A DNA stretch of 64,000 bases from Trichomonas vaginalis G3 (taxonomy: Eukaryota > Parabasalia > Trichomonadida > Trichomonadidae): the NCBI RefSeq assembly GCF_026262505.1, contig NC_067207.1:13050082-13114081 (forward strand), read 5' to 3'. Made by a program: the position numbers and the translations under genes. The notes under the pieces are model-generated. The model searched no databases. It was not told the origin of the DNA and was given only the letters and a program-made list of their open reading frames with translations. Shown here in pieces: positions 40,330 to 50,194 of the stretch (position 1 is its first letter; each line of letters begins with the position of its first letter).

Positions 40330-40409
40330 TGTTGTCAAAATGTCGTGTTGTCAGTAATTTTAAGAGAAGTTCATTTGACCGAGGCACATAGGCACATAGG
40401 CACACCTAA
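40330..40409. repeat. Inverted repeat, start side of the 298 aa gene (copy 2)
   Basis: Reverse complement of 39048-39127 with few differences. The adjoining 40190-40320 segment (GGTGGAGCCACTTTTGGCTC, AAACAGCGGGTTGC) has its mirror at 61890-62010 in copy 3. Confidence 0.9.
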
Positions 40410-40436
40410 AAAAACATCTACCCTAAAATATATTTT

Positions 40437-41295
40437 TCAATACTTTTTCAGCACTTTTCCGTAGTTGTATATGAAAGACAATTCGAGATAAAAGTCATAG
40501 TATAATGGAATAATATGCTGCACACCGTTTGTTGTGAACCAAACTTGAAAGTCAGAGAAACTGTTACTAGGTGGTTCGTAGAATTTAGAAGCAAAGTCAT
40601 AAAAGTCCTTACCAATACAAAGAAAACTGTTGTTGCTTGAACTGAAACTTGCATGACACATGACATTTTGAGGGTCAAACACGTTTCTATAAACTGTCAA
40701 ATCTGCTGGTGGAAGTATAAATTAAATGGACCATCTGGTGGTAATGGTTCGTTCTGGTTTAGTAACCGAAGAAATTGTGCCCAAGAACGTTTGTCTACTC
40801 CCCAAATAAAAACTCTGTATCTCTTGGAGGGTTAATTTCAATCTTTTGAAATGAAACGGTGGAGTTCATCTTGTCATATTCTAGTTTCAGATAGTATGTT
40901 CCATTTAGTAAAGAGTCATATTTTTCTTGAAATTCCCAGTAGTATTTGTTCATTTGAGTTTGAAAGTCATTTAGAGTTTTTTCAAGACTTTCGTCTGAAC
41001 GAATTGTAAAGATTTTCATTTCATCAAATTTTTCTATTAGACCATCAGAACCTTTATACTGACCATGAAAATATACTGCGAACATGAAGGCGTTAGTTCT
41101 ATTTGAAAACAAAACTCTTCTAAATCCTATTGCCTTTGCATCTGAAGGACTTTGAAGCCAACGAATTGGATAGTCAAACCTGTATATACGGGATGAAATT
41201 TCTTCATCTGAAATATTTCTACCGGCATTTGTGAAGATATAGTCTAACGGTTTTGTATCTGCTACTTTTGTTCTTTGTTTTTCAACCTGAAGCAT
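40437..41295 (-). pseudogene. Maverick paralogue P1 (copy 2), broken
   Basis: Matches the gene at 60911-61771. N-terminal KPLDYIFTNAGR and YRFDYPIRWLQSPSDAKAIG align with paralogue P2 (KPLDELFTNVGQ, YRFDYPLRWLRDPSVTKAIG). The start follows TATTTTTACATATATGAA. Broken. Confidence 0.6.
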
Positions 41296-41320
41296 TTCAT
41301 ATATGTAAAAATATATGGTT

Positions 41321-41905
41321 TTAAAATGGTATGCCATATAGCTTCTTGAATTTGTTAAGAAGTATTTGAACGCGTTTTCCATCTGTATCTCTAGTGTTTA
41401 CATAAGCATAGCCTGCCTTAGTAAAATATACTTGTAATTTCCTATAGTTTACGCCGGTATAAAAGTAGAAAGAGTCTTGTTCTTCGCTATAGTAGTAAAA
41501 CTCAAACATATGCTTACCATAGTCTGTAATTTCAATTGTTTCATCTTCTAGTTCGTCGACAAATTCGAATACAATATCTCCAAATTTGCCTTTGTTCTTA
41601 TTGTTTTCAGAACGAGTGACCCAACGCAAGTTTTCAAGTCTATTGTCGTTTCTTATACGGTTTATATGGTCCACACACGGTAAATTGTTAGGGTTCGGTA
41701 TAAAATGAGTTGCAATGACGACATGTTTAAAATAGTTTTTTTCACTCATCTTCATAGTAGTATATCCGTCATTTCGCTCCCATTCGCTTAAAACTCTTTT
41801 TGTCTCTTTCTTCCTTATTTCAAAAGGCTCAGAACAGTGAATTTCATACTCTTCATCTAACAAACAAGTTTCCCAACGGTCTTCTCCAACAAACTCAGCG
41901 TACAT
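41321..41905 (-). CDS. HNH endonuclease, 194 aa (copy 2)
   Basis: Starts MYAEFVGEDRWETCLLDEEY. HNH core at about residues 70-105: KHVVIATHFIPNPNNLPCVD, HINRIRNDNRLENLRWVTRS, ENNKNKG. This is the phage/homing HNH_3 pattern with the catalytic His-Asn-rich core visible. The N-terminal strand pair (RVLSEWERNDGYTTMKMSEK) differs from the copy 3 version. It may nick DNA during replication or exchange, or act as a homing enzyme of its own. Looks whole. Confidence 0.75.
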   Translation of the reverse strand: MYAEFVGEDRWETCLLDEEYEIHCSEPFEIRKKETKRVLSEWERNDGYTTMKMSEKNYFKHVVIATHFIPNPNNLPCVDHINRIRNDNRLENLRWVTRSENNKNKGKFGDIVFEFVDELEDETIEITDYGKHMFEFYYYSEEQDSFYFYTGVNYRKLQVYFTKAGYAYVNTRDTDGKRVQILLNKFKKLYGIPF

Positions 41906-41981
41906 TTCAAATAAAATAAAAAAATGTTTTTTTTTTTAAAACGTTTTTACTTCATGCAATGTTTTATTTCATGCAATGTTT

Positions 41982-44133
41982 TTATTTCATGCAATGTTTT
42001 ATTTCTGTGCCGTCTTCAAGTATACCCCAATATTTCCTTTTTGATATTACATGAACTTCGGAAAATACCTTGTCTAGCTTAAAAAGGCCCATCTTTTCAC
42101 CGACCATTCCCATTTCAATGAGTTTGTTATATCCTTCTTCGTTCGTCATGAGTGCGTCAATGTTCTCATAGTATACCACAACTTTGGATTTGACCTCGGA
42201 GAAGAATTTGTTGTAGTTGTCAAGGACTGCTTTTGCGAACTGAGGGTATGACCAATGTTCGACAATAGGTTTTAATGTGGTTACTAAGCCACTTTGACCT
42301 TCGGTGAACTCGTACTTCAAAACAAAAGGAGAAAACCTTTCAACAAAGTTGTCGACCTTCTCATAATGTTTACTCTTCATCTTTTGAGGTTTCTTAATGG
42401 AATATCCCCATGTCGAATTCATAAGCAATTTGAGTGTCATTGCAAGTTTGGGGTTTGAAGCTTTCCTAATATCATACAGTTGTTGTATGACTTTTCCAAC
42501 TGTATAGTTCCTTCCCGGGAACTCACCATCTTCGTTTGGAATTCCAGTCGGAATATATTGGACAAACCTCATGTACGCAGCGTTAAGGTCGACATAGTAT
42601 ATCTTTTCGTTTGAGTCGAACTTGTCGCATCCAATCGGTCCAGTTTGTGGAAATTCAAGCGAGTCTCTTATCTTCTGAGAAACTTCTCCTGTTATCTCAT
42701 AAACATCGTCGAAGCAACCTGTTTCATATAAAACCTTCTGACCTAACTCAGAAGCTCTCCAATACAATTTGACGTCGATTGGATGTCTCAATGGAAGTTT
42801 GTTTATAGCATCTTGAAGTTCTTGCAACCTCATTGGAAGTTCTTCTGGTTCAGGTTGGTATCCGAACAATCCAACTCCTTTTGGAACTGTGTACTTCTTT
42901 TGTGCTAGAACTTTGTCTGGAACAACTTTTGGTCTTAACAATGAAAAGTTTGTTTCGTCTTTTGGTACAAAAGTTTCTGTCAGCTTGTCATCTGGAATTG
43001 GTTCCAACAAACCTTTCTCGAAAAGAATGTTAACAGCTCTGACAATGTTGCACTTACCTTTTCCGAACAATGGGTTTGTAAGACTTTCGTTCAACATGAA
43101 GTGGTTATGGACAATTGCAATCTTCAACCATGGTAAGTCTTTGTCAACAACATAGTCGTCATGTGAAGAACCTTTCTCAGTCGGAATGTTGACTCGAATA
43201 TTGACATTTGCCAACGGTGCAATTTTTGCCAATTGACCTCTGAGAAGGTACCTTGTCTTCACACATGACTCAAGATACTTCATCTTCTCATCTGTAACAA
43301 GACCAGAGTTCCTGAGACATGTAAGAATGCAAGGTTCATTGACAATTGTTTCAATTGAATTGTAAATTCCATACCTTGTCAAGTCAATGTCAGACTTATT
43401 TATGAAGGGGAAGTATCCAGCATGTTGTCTGACTGCTTGAGGGTTAGGTTGGTACCATTCGAACTTAACACTTGCAATTCCTTCAATTGCATTCAAAATA
43501 TCTGAGTCGGAGTCAAACATTTGTTCTCTCTTTGTAGTCTTGAAAGCGTCAAGAAGTTGTGCGGCTGTTGTGACATTGCCATGTGCATAGTAAATGTGGC
43601 CATCCAAATCTGTTACGGTTAGTCTGAGATTGTGTCCTTTCTTATTTCCGTCTTGTATGGCAGCAAGTACACCCATGAAGCCTTCTTTGTTCTTTCCTTC
43701 GTTAAAGTTTACTGTAAAGGTTCGACCAGATGTAATTTTACTTCTAACTTCACGATACTTCTCATATGCATATCTTGTTCTTTCCATGGGAGCATGTGTG
43801 TCTTCACCTTTTCCTTTTTTCCTTCTCAAAGGATGCAATTGTTCGTCATGTTTCCAGTAGAATCTGGCAAAGCCGTCGTGTCCTTCAACTTGAGGCTCAC
43901 TAACATCGAAAGGCATGTCCATAAGACGCTCTTCTTCTAACCTCTCTAGTCTGTTTGGATAATTGGCGCGTGCTGTTTCTAAGTCCATTTCGTAGCGAAG
44001 ACCAGCCAGTTTGTCATAGACTTTTATGGGTCTTCCCTTCCTATATTTAAAATTCTTCGAAACTCTCCAACCATATCTTTGCTCTCTCTGCTTTTATTCT
44101 AGCAGATTTTCTATCCATTCTATATGGGGGCAT
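41982..44133 (-). pseudogene. Maverick protein-primed family-B DNA polymerase (copy 2), broken
   Basis: Counterpart of the gene at 58073-60226, with the same palm-domain segments (KIYYVDLNAAYMRFVQYIPT; LKLLMNSTWGYSIKKPQKMK). Three short direct repeats of TTTATTTCATGCAATG lie at the 3' end (about 41950-42003), around the stop codon. Broken, with few breaks. Confidence 0.75.
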
Positions 44134-44164
44134 TTTTATAAAAATAAAAAAATGTTTTTCTTCT

Positions 44165-44749
44165 TTACTTTACATAACCGCCCGCTGCCATAAGTCTTTG
44201 ACGCCAACCCATACCAGCTAATGAAGGTTGACTTGGTTTAGTTTCCAAACTAAACTTTGGTTTTGGTTTATCTTCAGTTTTTGGTTTTTCTTCTTCTATT
44301 GGTTTTTCGTCACTTTTCGGTTCTGCTGACTTTACCTCACTTGCTGGAATAGTTGTGTCGTTAACATCTTCATAAATATCATATGCCATTTGTTTTTGTT
44401 TTCCTTTCAACTTTTTGTGTTTGTTGTAAAGTTTAGAATATTTCGACTCTAAGTCAATGAGATGTTCTATAATGAACTGTTGGTCAGTGAAGTATACTTT
44501 CCCATCTGTTGTCTCGAAAGCTCCTTCAGACTTCAATATTTTATTTGTGAGAGTCTGTTTCTTTTTTGAGATACTAGCCGTTCCATTTCTATGAAAAGTG
44601 ACTTTGTAGTTGGGGGTTGTATTTCCAGACCTGGCACTTTCTATTATTGAATTTTTCTCTTCATCTGTAAGTTCTTTGACAGGTTTTGACAATGGTTCTG
44701 AACTTTTTGTTTGTGGTGTCAAATCTACCGTTTCAACTTCTTCGGTCAT
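44165..44749 (-). CDS. 194 aa Lys/Glu/Pro-rich protein (copy 2)
   Basis: Starts MTEEVETVDLTPQTKSSEPL. It has a compact middle (KVTFHRNGTASISKKKQTLT, VYFTDQQFIIEHLIDLESKY), a Lys-rich helix, a KPIEEEKPKTEDKPKPKF linker and a conserved C-terminus (LAGMGWRQRLMAAGGYVK). The build resembles a small core or scaffold protein with a C-terminal binding peptide; no family recognised. Looks whole. Confidence 0.6.
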   Translation of the reverse strand: MTEEVETVDLTPQTKSSEPLSKPVKELTDEEKNSIIESARSGNTTPNYKVTFHRNGTASISKKKQTLTNKILKSEGAFETTDGKVYFTDQQFIIEHLIDLESKYSKLYNKHKKLKGKQKQMAYDIYEDVNDTTIPASEVKSAEPKSDEKPIEEEKPKTEDKPKPKFSLETKPSQPSLAGMGWRQRLMAAGGYVK

Positions 44750-44768
44750 TTCATCTCAGTAAAAAATT

Positions 44769-44921
44769 TTAGTTTGGTTTGTTTTCAACTGGTTGTTGAG
44801 GTTTTTTAAGTCGGTCTAAAACTTCCTGAGGTATAGGAAGAACTTGACAAACACGTTGTGTAACTGCTGGAAGCCGACAAATCCATCTTGAACCCATTTG
44901 TCTCAATGCTGTATTGTTCAT
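44769..44921 (-). CDS. Small 50 aa protein (copy 2)
   Basis: Encodes MNNTALRQMGSRWICRLPAV and a tail with PIPQEVLDRLKKPQQPVENK. The flanking TTTTTACTGAGATGAAATG stands before it and before the 194 aa gene. Its conservation in copy 1 supports it as real. Looks whole. Confidence 0.55.
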   Translation of the reverse strand: MNNTALRQMGSRWICRLPAVTQRVCQVLPIPQEVLDRLKKPQQPVENKPN

Positions 44922-44940
44922 TTCATCTCAGTAAAAAATT

Positions 44941-45341
44941 TTACATTCCCCACGTTTGAGGCGGTTGAGGTTGGTTGTTGTTTACCCACTGTTGTGCATG
45001 GTTATATCCTCTGTTAAAGAATCTTTCACCTTGGTCCATATAGTGCCCTGCTTGGTTATAGTAGTCATTTGCTTTGTTATAGTAGTTTCCTGCTTGTCTT
45101 CCTACATTGTCCATCCATCCTTGAACTTTTCCTCTTGTTTCAGGATTTGGAATAAGATTTGCTGCATCTCGTGCTACATCCCAACCTTTCTGTACAGTTT
45201 GTATAATAGGTTGTGCTTTCTCTTTAAGTATACCTAATGTACTCAAAATCTTCCTTCCAACTCCAAATACACCTCTGGCTATTGTTCCCACTGCGGGCAA
45301 AAATCTGATGCAACTCCTGCTAATGCGCCAAATAAACCCAT
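44941..45341 (-). pseudogene. pVI-like small protein (copy 2)
   Basis: Matches 56865-57278. Contains IARGVFGVGRKILSTLGILK and the Tyr/Asn repeats, ending NNNQPQPPQTWGM. Broken in this copy. Confidence 0.6.
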
Positions 45342-45357
45342 TTCTTATGGGTTAAAA

Positions 45358-46317
45358 ATGACGAATCCAAACAAGGACCCCTATGTTTCTAAAGCGACAA
45401 AGAAAGCACTCATGGTAAAAATCTTTAGTTCAACACCAAATGCTTGGTTTATGGATATCTTGGAAAACATTCCGAGGTATAGAGAAGATGGACCACCATA
45501 CTGGCTAATATTTGTCGGTCAAAACACAAGATACTGTGAAGCCATACCATTATGGTCCAAAAATATTTTAGATGTGAAAACTGCTTTGACAATATTCGTT
45601 GACAAATACCATCCAACAAAACTGACATCTGACTATGAAAGTTCTTTCAAATCAGACGATATTAAAAACTATCTGCGTTCAAAAAATGTAAACCAATATT
45701 TCATTGTCGACCAAAACCATTCTGCTCTTGGTGTCATTGACGGTTGTATAAAAATGTTAAGAGACTTAAACCAACCACAAGGTGGTGAGGTAGATGAAAT
45801 GTCATATGACGACAAGTACAGACATTTCTCCATGGCAAAGATGAGACAAGTTTTAAATATTTACAATAGCCGTAAACAAAAAGGTTTGGGAAACCACTCC
45901 CCCGAAGAAATGAAAAACAACCCTGACTTAGAGAAAGACTATATATTTAATAGTTTAGTCAAAAGAGACAAACAAGAAAGAATGCCGGGCTTCAAACTTC
46001 AGAAAGGAGACAAAGTAAAAATAGAAATACCTAAACGCGACCCATATGAAAATACTATTGACTATGACAACAATGGGAACCCGACAGGTACTCACATTCG
46101 TGTTCGTAAAAATAGAAGAAAGTATACAAGAGAATATTATGAAGTTTTAGGCAAACATGGCAAAATGTACAGACTGCAAGCAGAAGATAAAACGACTATT
46201 GTCAGACCTCGTTTCAAACTTGTCAAAGTTCAAGGTGGTATACTTTCAAAGACAGTTCCTAACAAATATAAGACAACTCCTGACGAATATGCTAAAGAAG
46301 TTGAAAATGACGACTAA
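45358..46317 (+). CDS. Maverick rve-type integrase, 319 aa (copy 2)
   Basis: A retroviral-type integrase, the hallmark of Mavericks, which joins element ends to host DNA. Core (about residues 25-190): AWFMDILENIP, YWLIFVGQNTRYCEAIPLWS, KLTSDYESSFKSDDIKNYLR and VDQNHSALGVIDGCIKMLRD. The C-terminal domain (220-319) is basic with a beta pattern (GFKLQKGDKVKIEIPKRDPY; RVRKNRRKYTREYYEVLG), likely DNA-binding. I count two residue differences from the copy 3 protein. It lies 16 bases from the divergent pVI-like gene and overlaps the convergent fibre gene by four bases. Looks whole. Confidence 0.85.
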   Translation: MTNPNKDPYVSKATKKALMVKIFSSTPNAWFMDILENIPRYREDGPPYWLIFVGQNTRYCEAIPLWSKNILDVKTALTIFVDKYHPTKLTSDYESSFKSDDIKNYLRSKNVNQYFIVDQNHSALGVIDGCIKMLRDLNQPQGGEVDEMSYDDKYRHFSMAKMRQVLNIYNSRKQKGLGNHSPEEMKNNPDLEKDYIFNSLVKRDKQERMPGFKLQKGDKVKIEIPKRDPYENTIDYDNNGNPTGTHIRVRKNRRKYTREYYEVLGKHGKMYRLQAEDKTTIVRPRFKLVKVQGGILSKTVPNKYKTTPDEYAKEVENDD

Positions 46318-47690
46318 GCATTTCTATACCATGCGTAAACTGTCATGTAAGGTGGCATGTAGTCTTTACTTTGTCCCGTTGTTTGCGTATATCCTGAAAC
46401 GCGATGTGTATGGTTTCCTCCTCCCTCAGTGTTACTCCAGTAACAATCTATAGCAAACTTAACGTTGTCTTTAACATCATATCCTTTACCTTTTGTCATT
46501 GCTGACCAATCCCAATATCTATGCTTATGCCAACCTGCTTGAGATGTACTTAAATCTATGTAGTGACTGTGTGCAGGTAAGTTTTCACCTGAAATCGTTT
46601 TACTTCCACCTGTTTCCTTTGAAGAGTTTGCACAATACAAAAACCTGTCGACTATTTGAGTCCAAGTTCCAAAACCAAGTACTACTTCTGGTCTGGTAGA
46701 GTTCATTGACGTATAAATAGAACCAACCGGGTAAATAAGATTCGGCAAAATTTGTTTAAGCACATTGAGTTCCTGTCTTAGATGCATAATACTATTGTCA
46801 TTAGATGTCAAAGTATCTACAAGACTTGTTGCCGGTGGTATTGTTGGAGCTTTACTTGGCAAGGTTGTGTTTAGTGTAATATCATCTGCTGTAAAAGTTG
46901 TAAAACTTGTATGTGTATGGTTCTTGTCGGCTTTAGTGTTTAAGGTTTCTTGTAAGTTTGTAATATTTGCAATGGTATGTGTATGTCCAACGTCACTTTT
47001 ACTGTTTAAGGTTTCTTGTAAGTTTGTAATATCAGATATAGTATGTGTATGTCCAACGTCACTTTTCCTGTTTAAGGTTTCTTGTAAGTTTGTAATATCA
47101 GATATAGAATGTGTATGATGTTTTTGTGGGTATGTTCCTTCTGTCCATTTGAAAATATATTCTTTTGTTGCATTTACATATCCAACTATCCATGTCGAGT
47201 CTGCTTTTGTATTCCTTAACTCTGTAACACCTTTCTCAAGCTCTTTCAACTGTTGTCCATCTTCCATTAAAGCTTTGTCATGACTTGAAACCGTTTGTGT
47301 CAACATATCTACAGTTTCTTTGTCAGCTTTCTTTTCAACATCCTCTTTTGTTGCATAAGCTTTGTTAGCTCTTTCTTCTTCTTTTGCTATTGCATCGTCT
47401 ACATACTCTTTGTCAGCTTTGTTGTCAACATCTGCTTTCAAAAGAAGTTCTTTTATAGGTTTCTCGTTTAAGGTTCCTTTTGTTGGATTTATACAAACAG
47501 TATGGTTCTTGTTGTCTTGAAACAGAAACTCATCTGTCATTGGGTTTAATGTCAGTTTTAAGCTTCCTTCTTTCAATGACTCAGATATCTTAGAATAGTT
47601 TGAAAAGTTTGTTGTGTTCTTATTTAGAGCTTGTATAATGAGTTGTCGGTTGTGTTGTATTTCTCTCATAGACGCTGTTTCATTTGACAT
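46314..47690 (-). CDS. Phage-type tail fibre / receptor-binding protein, 458 aa (copy 2)
   Basis: N-terminal attachment part (about 1-110: SNETASMREIQHNRQLIIQA) is shared with copy 3. The shaft has KADKEYVDDA-type helical units and HTHSISDITNLQETLNRKSD repeats (about 190-265). The C-terminal head (about 315-458) has YPVGSIYTSMNSTRPEVVLG, TWTQIVDRFLYCANSSKETG, ENLPAHSHYIDLSTSQAGWH and MPPYMTVYAWYRNA, the layout of bacteriophage tail-fibre and gp10-like baseplate C-terminal domains; HxH pairs there bind iron in phage fibres. The gene is divergent from P2, 18 bases apart. Likely the host-contact part of the particle. Looks whole. Confidence 0.8.
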   Translation of the reverse strand: MSNETASMREIQHNRQLIIQALNKNTTNFSNYSKISESLKEGSLKLTLNPMTDEFLFQDNKNHTVCINPTKGTLNEKPIKELLLKADVDNKADKEYVDDAIAKEEERANKAYATKEDVEKKADKETVDMLTQTVSSHDKALMEDGQQLKELEKGVTELRNTKADSTWIVGYVNATKEYIFKWTEGTYPQKHHTHSISDITNLQETLNRKSDVGHTHTISDITNLQETLNSKSDVGHTHTIANITNLQETLNTKADKNHTHTSFTTFTADDITLNTTLPSKAPTIPPATSLVDTLTSNDNSIMHLRQELNVLKQILPNLIYPVGSIYTSMNSTRPEVVLGFGTWTQIVDRFLYCANSSKETGGSKTISGENLPAHSHYIDLSTSQAGWHKHRYWDWSAMTKGKGYDVKDNVKFAIDCYWSNTEGGGNHTHRVSGYTQTTGQSKDYMPPYMTVYAWYRNA

Positions 47691-47708
47691 TTTTATTCTA
47701 GATAAAAT
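47691..47708. promoter_or_regulatory. 18-bp divergent promoter between fibre and P2
   Basis: The whole gap between the two start codons is TTTTATTCTAGATAAAAT, close to a palindrome around CTAG. Copy 3 (54002-54019) and copy 1 have the same gap. Such a short gap must serve both genes. Confidence 0.55.
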
Positions 47709-48557
47709 ATGCTTTCAATAGAAAAGGAAACTTCTAGAGTTGCTACAACTAAACCATTAGATGAACTTTTTACGAATGTCGGTCAAAAGTTTGAGACAGA
47801 GACCGTAAAGCATGAAGGCTATCGTTTTGACTACCCGTTAAGATGGCTAAGAGACCCATCCGTCACAAAAGCTATTGGCTTTCGTAGAATGAAGTTCATT
47901 TCAGAAGCCATACATGGTTTCCCATTTACGGTCGGTTTTGAAGTTCGATACTATAACAAAGAAAAACGTACGTATGAGAAATTTGAACAGGGAAAACTTT
48001 TACAAGTGAATTTGCTTGTAAACTTAGAAACAACTCTTCAAGCTTTTCAAGAAAAAATAAACGATATCTATCTCGAATATGCAAACCAGTTTAACATTGA
48101 CGAAGGAGAGTACCATCTCGATATTATATATGACAGGAAAAATGCAACTGTTAAAATCAATAGAATAGAAGACCTTGGAGAAAACGTTTATATTTCTACA
48201 AAATATAACAACTTGGCATGGTATAGATTTCTGAGGATGTTAAATCAGCCTGCAGAATATCCAGTACACCCGGACTTTTATGAAGTCGAAAACCCTAATG
48301 GAACATATGAAAATGTTTTCGACTCAGATGCTATTATAGTTCATGCTTCATTTTCTGGTGCACAAAACTCTTTTTTATGCTTGGCAAATGACTTTTACGA
48401 AAAACCTACAAAGTTATACGAACCACCAAGTGGAAGTATTTCAGACTTTCAAGTATGGTTTACTACAGATGGAAGAAAGAGAATAGTTCCATTATACCAT
48501 GCGTTTTACTTAGAACTTAGTCTCATATACAACTACTATCGAACGGTAAAAATATAA
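47709..48557 (+). CDS. Maverick paralogue P2, 282 aa (copy 2)
   Basis: Conserved ends as in copy 1; the middle (FTVGFEVRYYNKEKRTYEKF to NQPAEYPVHPDFYEVENPNG) is shared with copy 3 but not with copy 1. About four residue differences from copy 3 by eye. Related to P1 over its whole length, so each element keeps two versions. No known family. A beta-rich build and placement between the fibre and small virion proteins suggest a fibre base or vertex protein. Looks whole. Confidence 0.65.
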   Translation: MLSIEKETSRVATTKPLDELFTNVGQKFETETVKHEGYRFDYPLRWLRDPSVTKAIGFRRMKFISEAIHGFPFTVGFEVRYYNKEKRTYEKFEQGKLLQVNLLVNLETTLQAFQEKINDIYLEYANQFNIDEGEYHLDIIYDRKNATVKINRIEDLGENVYISTKYNNLAWYRFLRMLNQPAEYPVHPDFYEVENPNGTYENVFDSDAIIVHASFSGAQNSFLCLANDFYEKPTKLYEPPSGSISDFQVWFTTDGRKRIVPLYHAFYLELSLIYNYYRTVKI

Positions 48558-48561
48558 TTTT

Positions 48562-48803
48562 TTAATACGGTTGAGGTGTTGGATTTGGTTGCCAACTAGA
48601 CTGTGGTGCAGGTTCAGGCTGTTGTATAACAGGAGCTTGTTCTTCTGGTTCAGGGTCTTTAGGTATAATACCAACGAACTGACCTACTCTTTTACCAATA
48701 TTTTTGACTCCGTTCCAAATTCCTCTTCCGACAGATTTTATTCCATTCCATATACCTCTTCCAACATTTCGAAAGAAGTTTCCTATTCTTCAAAGAAACC
48801 CAT
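48562..48803 (-). pseudogene. Small amphipathic protein (copy 2)
   Basis: Counterpart of the 80 aa genes at 8330-8572 and 52906-53148, with the same repeated GRGIWNG units. Broken in this copy. Confidence 0.55.
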
Positions 48804-48821
48804 TTTACTATATGTAAAAAT

Positions 48822-49184
48822 CTAATGTCCGCCTAGTCTCTTACGTTTCCTGTTGAGTTCCATAGCATTTTTTAACTGGAGCTCATACATTCTATTTCTC
48901 CTCTGGTAGAAAACATACTCTGGGTCAACTCCTGTGTTCGCGTCATCTGCATAGAGTTGTTTATATCCCACTTCAGGGTTTGTATAAAACTCTTTCCATC
49001 TCATATTTGCATACCATGGTGGCAAACCTAACGCAGCGTCATTTGACATGGCAGTTTGCATTTGTACATCTGTTGGCACTTGACCATAGTTTGCCATTGC
49101 AGTTTGTATTCTAACTTCATTTGGAATATTCTCTGGGTTTGGTTGTCCAGGTTGCTGTGCATTCGCTAAGTTCTGTGCGTCCAT
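48822..49184 (-). CDS. Small 120 aa protein with basic tail (copy 2)
   Basis: Same protein as at 8591-8953, ending NRKRKRLGGH. The start follows TTTTTATCTAATATTAAATG, a class B-like sequence. Looks whole. Confidence 0.6.
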   Translation of the reverse strand: MDAQNLANAQQPGQPNPENIPNEVRIQTAMANYGQVPTDVQMQTAMSNDAALGLPPWYANMRWKEFYTNPEVGYKQLYADDANTGVDPEYVFYQRRNRMYELQLKNAMELNRKRKRLGGH

Positions 49185-49207
49185 TTAATATTAGATAAAA
49201 ATATCTC

Positions 49208-49339
49208 TTACGAGTACATATGCTGAACATTTGCAGACATTGGTTCATCTTCATATTCTCTGTACCTTTCTGCCACGTCAAAGAAATAGATGACACAATG
49301 GAAAAAACCTAAAACAAGTAGTCCTATTTCAAACCACAT
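49208..49339 (-). CDS. Single-span membrane micro-protein, 43 aa (copy 2)
   Basis: Begins MWFEIGLLVLGFFHCVIYFF, with an acidic C-terminal tail. Overlaps the methylase end by 16 bases as in the other copies. Might act at membranes during entry or exit; this is inference. Confidence 0.55.
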   Translation of the reverse strand: MWFEIGLLVLGFFHCVIYFFDVAERYREYEDEPMSANVQHMYS

Positions 49340-50142
49340 TTAGTTACCAATAAAATTTCTTTGTTGTGACACTTTTTCCGGTTTATAGGACCTCTCTCAT
49401 ATTCTATCTTGTCATATCTATACTCATAGTCATGTATGTCCTCTAACCATCTCATAACGGTTTCCAAACCACTTTTATCGGATGTAAAGTAAAAGCATGG
49501 ATGGTTATGTAAAACGTCTAAAGTTTCTAAAGAGTCTCTCAAAGTCCAGTCTACTTGGTATTGAAAATCGTATGTGTTATAGAACGGCGGGTCTACTATA
49601 AAGAAAACATTTTCCTTGTCTTTAAATTTTTCATACAACTCTGTCCAACGACATCTCACAAACTCTATACCCTCAATATATTTTTCTATGTTCTCTTTGA
49701 AAACCTTTGTATAGTTAAGATATAAAACGTTTGACATAAGTGTTTCAATGTCATGAACTCTTATAGAACCACTATATAATAGTCTAGAAGATATACTATC
49801 CCAGTCAATATATTCTGCTTTTTTCAAAACCTCTCTCACAATATCTTTCTTATCTAATGGTATACGTTCCATCTTACCTATAGGTATCTTTTCTTTCAAC
49901 TCACTCAATATTTTGTTTGTGTCTGGTATATGTTTGAGACGGTTCATATAGTTGTCGAAGTCATTGCATATAATCTTTGAGTCAGGAAATACAGTATGGC
50001 ACAAATGGGATATATAGAAACTTCCACCGAACAAATCTACAAATGTTAGGCCATTCGGTAGTTTCTTAAGTTCTCTCAATAGAATATCTTTACATCTACT
50101 CTTATTTCCAAAGAAGGGTAACGGTGGTTTTGTAAAATTCAT
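49324..50142 (-). CDS. D12-class adenine-specific DNA methyltransferase, 272 aa (copy 2)
   Basis: Starts at MNFTKPPLPFFGNKSRCKDI; the frame is open 29 codons further up through the terminal repeat, but the ATG at 50142 matches the other copies and is preferred. Motifs: PLPFFGNKS (SAM-binding FxGxK type), TFVDLFGGS (motif I-like), KIICNDFDNYMNRL, and the catalytic VFFIVDPPFYNTYDF (DPPY type). It should methylate adenine N6 in DNA like Dam. Possible roles are marking element DNA or altering host chromatin; trichomonads are known to carry N6-methyladenine. Looks whole. Confidence 0.85.
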   Translation of the reverse strand: MNFTKPPLPFFGNKSRCKDILLRELKKLPNGLTFVDLFGGSFYISHLCHTVFPDSKIICNDFDNYMNRLKHIPDTNKILSELKEKIPIGKMERIPLDKKDIVREVLKKAEYIDWDSISSRLLYSGSIRVHDIETLMSNVLYLNYTKVFKENIEKYIEGIEFVRCRWTELYEKFKDKENVFFIVDPPFYNTYDFQYQVDWTLRDSLETLDVLHNHPCFYFTSDKSGLETVMRWLEDIHDYEYRYDKIEYERGPINRKKCHNKEILLVTKCGLK

Positions 50143-50194
50143 TTTATATATATAATAAAAATGTTTTTTCCTGAAAAGTGACAGAAAAGTGACT

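Noticed and set aside
42833-43155. Plus-strand frames opposite the polymerase gene (also 58265-58573 and 59050-59375 opposite copy 3)
   Set aside because: Antisense shadows of the polymerase gene; no independent upstream motif or domain.
45358-46317. Retrovirus or LTR retrotransposon, because of the rve integrase
   Set aside because: No reverse transcriptase, gag or LTR is present; the integrase sits with a family-B polymerase, packaging ATPase and inverted terminal repeats, which is the Maverick set.
49324-50142. Bacterial or phage contamination, suggested by Dam-like methylase, phage fibre and KilA-N/T5orf172 proteins
   Set aside because: These genes share AT-rich composition, upstream boxes and conserved order with Maverick genes in three copies embedded between eukaryotic host genes.
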